Below are positions 8,295 through 15,078 of a DNA stretch of 22,602 bases, in pieces (positions within the stretch are counted from its first letter, which is position 1; every line of letters begins with the position of its first letter). The stretch lies in IMG/VR virus record IMGVR_UViG_3300042889_000546, positions 1-22,602 of that record; one strand, written 5' to 3'. The notes under the pieces were generated by a model. It saw nothing but the letters and a program-made list of their open reading frames with translations, was not told the DNA's origin and did no database searches. The translations under genes and the position numbers were made by a program. The DNA is from a virus.

Positions 8295-8792
8295 ATGCCA
8301 AACGTTTTAACATACAACGAAATTTTTTACAAACAGTGGGAACCGAAATTAGCCAATAGATTCTACATGGAATTTACTGGAACTAATATCCCTGCATATT
8401 TGGTAAAAACAGCAGCTAGACCTACTTTTACATCTGAAATTGTAGAATTAGACCATATCAATGTAAAAAGAAAAATTAAAGGAAAATCAAACTGGGATGA
8501 TATCACAGTAACATTATACGACCCAATTGTTCCATCAGGAGCACAAGCGGTAATGGATTGGATTAGATTATCACATGAGTCTATCACAGGTAGAGACGGA
8601 TATGCAGCATTTTATAAAAAGAACATTACTTTCTACTCTTTAGGACCAGTAGGTGATAAAGTTGAACAATGGACTTTGGAAGGTGCATTTATCTCTCAAG
8701 CAAATTTCGGTGAAATGGATTGGAGTAACGCAACTGACCCGGTTTCAATTGAATTAACTTTAACATTCGACCAAGCTATTTTAGAATACTAA
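8295..8792 (+). CDS. Tail tube protein (T4 gp19-like)
   Basis: 165 residues, the usual length of gp19-type tube proteins. It has the family pattern: an N-terminal NRFYMEFTGTNIPAYLVKTA, a central beta segment with the loop VKRKIKGKSNWDDITVTLYDP, then WIRLSHES, WTLEGAFISQANFGEMDW and a final SIELTLTFDQAILEY. It polymerises as stacked hexamers to make the inner tube, around the tape measure and inside the sheath. It sits immediately after the sheath gene as in T4, and a strong terminator follows, which suits a high-copy structural transcript ending here. Confidence 0.93.
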   Translation: MPNVLTYNEIFYKQWEPKLANRFYMEFTGTNIPAYLVKTAARPTFTSEIVELDHINVKRKIKGKSNWDDITVTLYDPIVPSGAQAVMDWIRLSHESITGRDGYAAFYKKNITFYSLGPVGDKVEQWTLEGAFISQANFGEMDWSNATDPVSIELTLTFDQAILEY

Positions 8793-8810
8793 TCGAAATA
8801 AAAGATATAA

Positions 8811-8852
8811 AAAGAAGGGGAAGCAGAAATGTTTCCCCTTTTTAATTTTTTT
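8811..8852 (+). terminator. Rho-independent terminator after the tube gene
   Basis: AAGGGGAA (8815-8822) pairs with TTCCCCTT (8833-8840) and the stem extends by a G-T and two A-T pairs. The loop is 10 nt. The right arm runs into a T-rich tract (TTTAATTTTTTTT). This is the strongest hairpin-plus-U-run I saw in the window and one of the few GC-rich stems in it. Confidence 0.85.
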
Positions 8853-8861
8853 AAAATAACA

Positions 8862-8869
8862 TATATATA
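8862..8869 (+). promoter_or_regulatory. TATATATA, variant of the recurrent upstream motif
   Basis: One base different from TATTTATA. It lies between the terminator and the ATG at 8890 (gap 20 nt), exactly where a new promoter is needed. Low sequence complexity makes this a weak call. Confidence 0.25.
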
Positions 8870-8889
8870 ATAAACAACAAAGTTATATT

Positions 8890-9705
8890 ATGAGTGAAAA
8901 TTTAGAACCACAATTATCTAGAGGCCTTGGACCAACGCAGACCTCTCAACAAAAATCTTTTCCATTTTCAACGGAAGTTATAAGTTTACCATCAAAAGGT
9001 TTATGTTATCCAGAAAGTCATCCATTAGCAAAAGGACAAATTACAATTAAATTAATGACAGCTAAAGAGGAAGATATTTTAACTTCTTCAAATTTAATTA
9101 GAAAAGGAATTCATATTGATAAATTATTAGAATCTATTGTAGTTGAACCTGGAGTTAAACCAGATGATTTATTATTGGGGGATAAAAATGCAATATTGAT
9201 TGCAAGTAGAATTTTAGCTTTTGGTGCCGAATATACTATTAGTATAAGAGATAAATATACGGGAGAAGATACTGAAGTAAAAGTTGATTTATCAAAAATA
9301 GAAATAAAAGATATAGAAGATTCTTTATTAAATAGAAACAATGAATATAATTTTAATTTGCCACAAACTAATACACCAATTAAATTTAAATTATTAACAC
9401 ATGGTGATGAATTGGCAATTAATAAAGATATCGAAGCAATGAATAAAATTTCACAATCAAGTTCAGAAATTACAGCTAGATACAGAAGAATTATTGTTGA
9501 AATAAATGGTAGTAGAGATTTATCAGTTATTTCGGATTTTGTTACTAATAAATTATTAGCAAAAGATTCTAGAGAATTAAGAAAATATATATCAAATATT
9601 ACTCCGGATTTAAATTTTACATTTAATTACACATATCCATCAAGTGGTGAAACGGAGGCACTTTCTATCCCATTTGGGATTGACTTTTTTTACCCTACCG
9701 AGTAA
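8890..9705 (+). CDS. T4 gp26-like baseplate hub / tail assembly protein
   Basis: 271 residues. It matches the T4 gp26-type baseplate family in its pattern: VISLPSKGLCYPESHPLAKG near the N-terminus, then the family signature ITIKLMTAKEEDILTSSNLI, IDKLLESIV, DDLLLGDKNAILIASRILAFGAEYTI, and a C-terminal IPFGIDFFYPTE. Where many relatives have a Cys-rich metal-binding-like turn after the YTI strand, this one has DKYTGEDTE and no cysteines there. In T4 the protein is named as a hub assembly component; its position ahead of the tape measure here would also suit a tail assembly chaperone. Its last 62 nt overlap the next ORF, which is in the +1 frame. Confidence 0.8.
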   Translation: MSENLEPQLSRGLGPTQTSQQKSFPFSTEVISLPSKGLCYPESHPLAKGQITIKLMTAKEEDILTSSNLIRKGIHIDKLLESIVVEPGVKPDDLLLGDKNAILIASRILAFGAEYTISIRDKYTGEDTEVKVDLSKIEIKDIEDSLLNRNNEYNFNLPQTNTPIKFKLLTHGDELAINKDIEAMNKISQSSSEITARYRRIIVEINGSRDLSVISDFVTNKLLAKDSRELRKYISNITPDLNFTFNYTYPSSGETEALSIPFGIDFFYPTE

Positions 9706-9919
9706 TTATTCCGTAGTTCTACATGAGAAAATATTTCAAATGATTTATTATTCAAATGGTGGATTTAATTGGAATGATGTATATTATATGCCTACCAAAT
9801 TAAGAGAGTTTTATTTTGCACAATTATTAAAAGCAAAAGATGATGAAACAAAGCATTATGAAAAGATAGGTAATGCTGCAAAAAATAAATCAACACCATC
9901 AAAAACTATTAGAAAGTAA
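9644..9919 (+). CDS. Small tail-assembly/baseplate-associated ORF overlapping the gp26-like gene; start uncertain
   Basis: The frame is open from 9614 and gives 91 residues from the GTG at 9644. Other non-ATG starts are GTG 9647, TTG 9674 and TTG 9680. The first ATG is at 9740 and would leave only 59 residues, cutting off NYSVVLHEKIFQ, which looks like part of the conserved block with MIYYSNGGFNWNDVYYMPTKLREFYF. Small ORFs of this type are known directly downstream of gp26-like genes in T4-like phages (sometimes labelled gp51-like; I am not sure of that name here). A GGAGG at 9654-9658 is the only strong Shine-Dalgarno-like string near a possible start, 15 nt before TTG 9674. A run of seven T (9685-9691) in the overlap makes a +1 frameshift fusion with the gp26-like protein another possibility. 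Confidence 0.6.
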   Translation: MVKRRHFLSHLGLTFFTLPSNYSVVLHEKIFQMIYYSNGGFNWNDVYYMPTKLREFYFAQLLKAKDDETKHYEKIGNAAKNKSTPSKTIRK

Positions 9920-9927
9920 TATTTATA
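9920..9927 (+). promoter_or_regulatory. TATTTATA motif ahead of the small gene and tape measure
   Basis: Begins one base after the stop codon of the overlapping small ORF and ends 14 nt before the ATG at 9942, the shortest motif-to-start gap in the window. It would drive the 82-residue gene and the coupled tape measure gene. Confidence 0.35.
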
Positions 9928-9941
9928 CATAAAGTATTATT

Positions 9942-10190
9942 ATGTCCAAAAAAAGATTAGTAGAATTATCAATGTTTGATAAAGTTTTTGATTTGTATTT
10001 AAAAGCAAAAGATAGAAATACACAACAAGACTTTATTAAAAATATGAAAAAAAGAGACCCACAATTAGGTGCAATGTATCAAAAGTGGGATAATTCGATA
10101 AATACTTCTTTGCGTCAAATGAAACACACATTGGGTAAACAAGGTATTGATACTAAAGATATCCAAAAAGTTCTTAAGAAGAAATACTAA
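9942..10190 (+). CDS. Small basic protein of unknown function upstream of the tape measure
   Basis: 82 residues, rich in Lys and Arg, predicted mostly helical (LVELSMFDKVFDLYLKAKD, then QQDFIKNMKKRDPQLGAMY). I do not recognise the family. Its stop codon overlaps the tape measure start by one base (TAATG at 10188-10192), so translation of the two is probably coupled. That, and its place, suggest a role in tape measure folding or tail initiation, but no motif proves it. Confidence 0.7.
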   Translation: MSKKRLVELSMFDKVFDLYLKAKDRNTQQDFIKNMKKRDPQLGAMYQKWDNSINTSLRQMKHTLGKQGIDTKDIQKVLKKKY

Positions 10191-13078
10191 TGGCAAATCA
10201 AACACCGAATTTTGGAAATAAACAAGAATTACAAGATTATATAAATAGTCTTAAAGAAATTGATTTCCAATACCAAAGTTTAAATAGACAAGCAAAAGAA
10301 CTTGCGTCAGTTCCTGGCAGTGCAAAAAATGAAGTATTAAAACAACTAAAAGCTTTAAGAGAACAATACGATACTCATAAAGAAATTATTGCTTCAATAA
10401 AAGCTGCAACAAAGGAATTAAGTATTTTAACAAAAGAATCAGAAAAAGCTGCAAAAGCATTAGACACACAGGCAAAAGCAGTAGATGATTTAAGTGATAA
10501 TTTTTCAGAATTAGATGGATTTCAAAGAAGTATTACAAGAAGATATGGTGAACAATCCGATGAAACCAGAAGAATAAATAAAAATGTAGATGCAATTAAA
10601 GCATCGGTTGGTGGTATAGGTAAATTTCTTGCAAAAAACACAGATTTAGAACAAGACCAAAGAGATGCATTGATGGAAGCTTCGGATTATGTTAAATCCA
10701 TGCCATCTTCTTTTGATAAATTGAATAGACAAATTGGTAAAGGAACTATTAATCAAAAGAAATATAATCAATATGTTTCGGAATTAAGTGAAAACTGGGA
10801 AGAAATTTTAGATAAAATTGATTCAAGTGATTCTCGATTGTCCGGTATGAAGAAGGCCTTAAAAGGATTGGCAAGTTCAATTGGGTTAGATTCGGAGATT
10901 GGTAAAAAACTTAATGAGCAAGAGCTTGCCAGAGCACAAAAAAATGTTGCAACAAGTTCTTTATTAAGTGGATTACCCGGAGGAGATGGATTGTCAGACT
11001 ATTTACAAGCAAGACAATTAGAAAAAGCAACTCCTGGAAGTAGTTCTGCTGCATTAAAAAGAACAGTAGCAGGTGCGGCATTTGGAGCGGGTATATCACA
11101 ACTTGCTATTGGTATGAGAGAATACATACCAATAATGAAAGATGCTTATTACTTTTTTGCAGATATATTTGCACCATTAATAGCAAAAGCAGAAGGTGAG
11201 GTAGCAGTACAACAAGCAATTTTTAATAGAAATTTTAAACTAGGAAAACAATTAGGTTCACAATATGCTAACCAAATGTTTTATGCAGCAGAAGCTTCAA
11301 AAAACTTTGGATTTGAAATGCAAAACTTAGGGGCTGAATTTAATGCAGCATCTAAAACTGCCTTTTTTGGTCATGGTATAGGTAGTATTGGTTATGGAGC
11401 AGATGCAATGCAATTAGCAGGTATTGGTGCAGAACAAGTTGCAGCAGCATTAACAGATATTGCATCTGGTGCAAACGTGAATTTCTTTGGAACTACATTG
11501 GGTGCACAAGCAGCCGTATTCTCTAAAGAAATGGGAATTAGTACACAATCTGTTGCAGAAATAATGGCTGCATTTAGAAGAATGGATGGTTCATCTGGAA
11601 AAACGGCATTAAATTTGACATATTCTGCAGCAAAATTAGCAGATATGAAAGGCCTCAACCCAGCTGTTATATTACAAGATATGGCCGACGCTTCGGAAAA
11701 ACTATTAAGTTATAATATACAAAATAAAGATGCATTTTTACAACAGGCTATTGCAATAAGACAAATGGGTGGAAGCCTTCCAAAATTTGCACAGGGTATA
11801 ACATCTAGTATATTGAATTTCCCAGAAGCAATGAAGGCTCAAATTTCATTGAGTAATATATTAAATCGTTCTGTTGATTTTTCAGTTGCACAATCATTAG
11901 CATATCAAGGTAAATATGCAGAAGCATTTGAAAATATTAAACAATCTGGAGTTTTAGAATCTGTTAGAAAAGCTGGGCCAATAGCATCTGATATGTTTTC
12001 AAAAATCTTTGGTTTGAGTATAGATGAATTTCAAGCGCGTGCAGAAGGTGGCAAAAGTGTTGGTTTATCTGATTCACTAAATGCAGAAAATAAATCATTT
12101 TTAGATAGAGTAGTAGGAGCACAAGGTGGTTTAAGAATAACACAAGCACGAATACAGGCTGATAAAGCAGTATTGGATGCCAAATTTGCACAAACTTTAG
12201 CTGAAGAATTGCAAAAAGATAAAGCATATAGAGATGCGTTTAAAACGGCTGACTCATTAAATGCAGCAGCTAGTACATTACAGGCTGTAGTCACCGGTCT
12301 TATTACAGGTGTGGGTGCATTTTTTGGTGCTAGATTATTAGGTGGTAAAGGATTCCTTGGTGGTAGTACATTGACAACTGGTGCTGGTATTGGTGGATTA
12401 TCACCAACATCGACTATTAAAGGTGCAGGAAACCCATTCGGATTTGTAGATAAAAATGGAAACCCTTTGACTATGCAACAATCTAATATGAAATTAACAA
12501 AAGGAGGAACTATTCCAATATCAGAAGGCCTTGCAGCCCAACAAGCTAAAATGGGTGGGGCTTTAAATAGTACATCTAAATCTCTTAAATATATAAAAGT
12601 TGGTGGTAAAATATTAGGAATTGCAGGTGTTGGATTAGATGCATATAGTAGAACACAAGAAGGACAATCCGCGGGTCAAATGGTAGCCGGAGTAGGTACT
12701 AGTATTGCTGCTAGTTATGCGGGTGCACAATTAGGTGCAGCAGCAGGTGCATTTGGTGGCCCTTTAGCACCTATAACTGTTCCAGTAGCTTCATTGATTG
12801 GAGCTATCGGAGGATATTTTTTAGGTGGTAAAGCTGCGGATTATGCAACAGGTGCTGATGAAGTTCAATCATCCACACCAAAATTATCCGGTGGTGGAGA
12901 TGTGTTAACAACTTTAAGAAATATTGAAATGTTGGTGGCAAGTATGGCCGGTACTGGAGATAAAGGTATTCAATTAATGTTGGATGGTAAAGATATAAGT
13001 AATTCATTAATTAGAAATGTTCAATTTGGTAAAGGAAACAATCTCAAATCAACTTTAAAACAAGTTTTGGGAAATTAG
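10190..13078 (+). CDS. Tail tape measure protein
   Basis: 962 residues, the largest complete protein in the window. Residues 1-250 are charged and helical with coiled-coil character (for example LKQLKALREQYDTHKEII). A hydrophobic segment lies at about 291-335, a second at about 692-719 (VVTGLITGVGAFFGARLLGG), and a Gly/Ala-rich hydrophobic region at about 803-880 (SYAGAQLGAAAGAFGG, VASLIGAIGGYFLGGKAA). Length, helical N-terminus and late membrane-like segments are the usual signs of a tape measure: it sets tail length inside the tube and leaves with the DNA, where the hydrophobic parts may help cross the inner membrane. No peptidoglycan hydrolase motif was seen. The start is fixed by the TAATG overlap with the preceding gene. 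T4 gp29 is the functional counterpart but is shorter; similarity was judged by architecture only. Confidence 0.85.
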   Translation: MANQTPNFGNKQELQDYINSLKEIDFQYQSLNRQAKELASVPGSAKNEVLKQLKALREQYDTHKEIIASIKAATKELSILTKESEKAAKALDTQAKAVDDLSDNFSELDGFQRSITRRYGEQSDETRRINKNVDAIKASVGGIGKFLAKNTDLEQDQRDALMEASDYVKSMPSSFDKLNRQIGKGTINQKKYNQYVSELSENWEEILDKIDSSDSRLSGMKKALKGLASSIGLDSEIGKKLNEQELARAQKNVATSSLLSGLPGGDGLSDYLQARQLEKATPGSSSAALKRTVAGAAFGAGISQLAIGMREYIPIMKDAYYFFADIFAPLIAKAEGEVAVQQAIFNRNFKLGKQLGSQYANQMFYAAEASKNFGFEMQNLGAEFNAASKTAFFGHGIGSIGYGADAMQLAGIGAEQVAAALTDIASGANVNFFGTTLGAQAAVFSKEMGISTQSVAEIMAAFRRMDGSSGKTALNLTYSAAKLADMKGLNPAVILQDMADASEKLLSYNIQNKDAFLQQAIAIRQMGGSLPKFAQGITSSILNFPEAMKAQISLSNILNRSVDFSVAQSLAYQGKYAEAFENIKQSGVLESVRKAGPIASDMFSKIFGLSIDEFQARAEGGKSVGLSDSLNAENKSFLDRVVGAQGGLRITQARIQADKAVLDAKFAQTLAEELQKDKAYRDAFKTADSLNAAASTLQAVVTGLITGVGAFFGARLLGGKGFLGGSTLTTGAGIGGLSPTSTIKGAGNPFGFVDKNGNPLTMQQSNMKLTKGGTIPISEGLAAQQAKMGGALNSTSKSLKYIKVGGKILGIAGVGLDAYSRTQEGQSAGQMVAGVGTSIAASYAGAQLGAAAGAFGGPLAPITVPVASLIGAIGGYFLGGKAADYATGADEVQSSTPKLSGGGDVLTTLRNIEMLVASMAGTGDKGIQLMLDGKDISNSLIRNVQFGKGNNLKSTLKQVLGN

Positions 13079-13097
13079 TATAAATAATCAAATTGAA

Positions 13098-13105
13098 TAT
13101 TTATA
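13098..13105 (+). promoter_or_regulatory. TATTTATA motif ahead of the tube-initiator gene
   Basis: Ends 17 nt before the ATG at 13123. In the same short gap, TATAAATA (13079-13086), an exact match to the T4 late consensus in the sense direction, begins right after the tape measure stop codon. The two words are reverse complements of each other, so either could be the real promoter here. Confidence 0.35.
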
Positions 13106-13122
13106 TTAAATTCATTCATTAG

Positions 13123-14751
13123 ATGCCAAAATCCTTAAAAGATTTATTTTTAGATAAAGATTATAGAGTTCCTTTTGTAGAAAAACCTACAAAACAGGAA
13201 AATATTCTCAATTCCGAATTAAATAAAAATAGACCATTATTACAATTTGGAAAAAATCTTCCAAGAGTATATGGAACCGATTTGGTTAGAATTGAAAGTA
13301 GAGGTTCTATTGACCCTGCCAGAACAATGGCAGTCAACTCATCAAGACCAGCTGATGGAACAGGAGGTGGGTTTGGAAGACTATTATCAAATTTATTAGG
13401 ACAACAAGGTGCATATAGACCATCTGATACTATTTTTAAAAATAAAACAAGTGCTCCTGTATCAAAAGGGACACAACCTGTAAATGGTGACCATACTGCA
13501 TTAAAATATGCAGTAGAAGAAGATGAGAATTATATTATATCTCAACATCCAGCAAAATCTAATCAACTTAATAATGCATTAAATGGCCTACTAAAAGGAA
13601 ACAATGCACAAGAAATAGCTCAACAAGTAGTTGGTAAAACTATTGGTGCGGCACAAGATTTAATTACAAGAGGTATAAATTCTGCATTAACTGGCAATAG
13701 AAAAAAAGTTAAACCAAAAAAAGATAAACCAAAAAATGATTATGATAATCAAACCAAATCATCGGAATATATAAAAATACCTGTAATGGAAGGTGAGTAT
13801 AAAGTTCCAGGGTCTGAATTATTGGAAAAAAGAAGTGAAATGGGAATAACTTCTCTTAATGAAAAAATAGATACATTATTAGATGATGAATATTTAGATG
13901 ATATGGAATTAAAAGAATTAATATCCAAACATTCTAAATCTGGAATTACTAATTTAGAATTTAAATTAGATGGAAAAAGTATCGTTTTACCTGCCGCTTT
14001 GAGTGGTGAAGTTGTAGAATTAGTAAATGCAGAATGGAATAAATTTCAATATGTAGGTTCACCTTTTAAAAATTATAGATTTAATAATGTTGAAAGACAA
14101 ATAAGAGTTGTATTTAAAGTTTATTGGTTAAATACTACACAACAATCTTATATGAGAGCTAAACTATCACATTTAAGAGCTCTTGCATTTCCTAGTAGAA
14201 ATTTATTAAATATAAAAATAGGTCAAAATAAATACGCACCATTAGTATTTACACCAAATATTGTAAAATTTAGTTTGGGTAATTATTATAGAAATATGAA
14301 TGTTATTGTTAATAGTGTTCAAATTGGTATACCACAAAATATTTCTTGGGCCAGTACCAATTCTGAATTTATAGATGATAAAAGTATTATATATCCTACA
14401 TCGGTAGATGTTAGTATGGATATGACCATAGTAGAAACACATATACTAAACAAAGATAATACAATTACATATCAAATGGATGAAGTAATTGACCAACCTG
14501 ATGATGTATATGTACCGGAACCACAGGAAGAAAAACCACCACCTGCAGCAAAACCGATAGAGACACCAAAAGAAAAACCAAAAAAACGACCAAGAAAGAA
14601 AAAGAAACCATCACCAGAACCAGAACCTGAACCATTGAAGGTAAATTTTGAAATGCCAAAAATGATTCAAGATAATACGGATAAATATAGACCTAAAATC
14701 CGTACCGATGGTAGTATATATTATGGTGGAAGAGGTTCAAGTACTGGATAA
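13123..14751 (+). CDS. Baseplate tail-tube initiator/cap protein (T4 gp48/gp54-like)
   Basis: 542 residues. About residues 300-440 have the pattern of the tube-like baseplate proteins: FQYVGSPFKNYRFNNVERQ (a loop followed by an amphipathic strand), IRVVFKVYWLNTTQQSYMRA, KLSHLRALAFPSRN, then PLVFTPNIVKFSLG and VDVSMDMTIVETHIL. In T4, gp48 and gp54 sit on the hub and start tube polymerisation. The N-terminal 270 residues are less typical, with a Lys-rich linker (KKVKPKKDKPK) near residues 195-205. The C-terminus, from about residue 465, is Pro/Glu/Lys-rich and probably disordered (KKRPRKKKKPSPEPEPEP), an unusual tail for this family. The tape measure precedes it and the LysM wedge gene follows, which fits a baseplate role. 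The exact counterpart (48 versus 54) cannot be decided. Confidence 0.65.
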   Translation: MPKSLKDLFLDKDYRVPFVEKPTKQENILNSELNKNRPLLQFGKNLPRVYGTDLVRIESRGSIDPARTMAVNSSRPADGTGGGFGRLLSNLLGQQGAYRPSDTIFKNKTSAPVSKGTQPVNGDHTALKYAVEEDENYIISQHPAKSNQLNNALNGLLKGNNAQEIAQQVVGKTIGAAQDLITRGINSALTGNRKKVKPKKDKPKNDYDNQTKSSEYIKIPVMEGEYKVPGSELLEKRSEMGITSLNEKIDTLLDDEYLDDMELKELISKHSKSGITNLEFKLDGKSIVLPAALSGEVVELVNAEWNKFQYVGSPFKNYRFNNVERQIRVVFKVYWLNTTQQSYMRAKLSHLRALAFPSRNLLNIKIGQNKYAPLVFTPNIVKFSLGNYYRNMNVIVNSVQIGIPQNISWASTNSEFIDDKSIIYPTSVDVSMDMTIVETHILNKDNTITYQMDEVIDQPDDVYVPEPQEEKPPPAAKPIETPKEKPKKRPRKKKKPSPEPEPEPLKVNFEMPKMIQDNTDKYRPKIRTDGSIYYGGRGSSTG

Positions 14752-14770
14752 ATTTATAAAATAAAAAATA

Positions 14771-15073
14771 ATGGCAAGTAGATATTCTTATAGTAAAACA
14801 TTAACAACTAATGAAACCAAAAAACAATATTTGGAATCAACAATGTATCCCCAAATAAAAGCAACGGATGGTGATATATATGTTATTTCGACTGCAAGTG
14901 ATAGATTGGACTTATTAGCGAGTGAATATTATGGTGATAAAAATTTATGGTGGATTATTGCTGTTGCTAATAATTTAAATGATGCAACTTTATATGTTGA
15001 ACCAGGAACACAATTAAGAATACCTGGAAGTGTTTCATCCATAATTGCAAATTTGGAAAAAATAAATAAATAA
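14771..15073 (+). CDS. LysM-domain baseplate wedge protein (T4 gp53-like)
   Basis: 100 residues. After a short N-terminal stretch the protein is a single LysM-like module: DIYVISTASDRLDLLASEYY, then GDKNLWWIIAVANNLNDATL and VEPGTQLRIPG. Small LysM proteins of this form are the gp53-like wedge subunits of T4-type baseplates and the gpX-like proteins of P2-type phages; there the domain joins baseplate parts and does not necessarily bind peptidoglycan. It lies 19 nt after the tube-initiator gene and 5 nt before the next gene, so it is in one operon with both. Confidence 0.8.
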   Translation: MASRYSYSKTLTTNETKKQYLESTMYPQIKATDGDIYVISTASDRLDLLASEYYGDKNLWWIIAVANNLNDATLYVEPGTQLRIPGSVSSIIANLEKINK

Positions 15074-15078
15074 GTTAT

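Noticed and set aside
10240-10247. TATAAATA matching the T4 late promoter
   Set aside because: It lies inside the tape measure coding sequence with no gene start after it, so it is most likely chance.
1822-12294. Many minus-strand ORFs of 60-135 residues, for example at 2146-2514, 7639-8046 and 11392-11658
   Set aside because: All lie opposite confident + strand genes, and their products are Leu/Ile/Val- or Pro-rich reverse readings with no family resemblance.
13079-13086. TATAAATA after the tape measure gene as proof of T4-type late promoters
   Set aside because: It is the only intergenic sense copy I saw; the reverse-complement word is the one that recurs. Kept only as an alternative for that gap.
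14771-15073. LysM protein as an endolysin or cell-wall binding protein
   Set aside because: It has no catalytic domain and lies within the baseplate operon; the gp53-like wedge role explains it.
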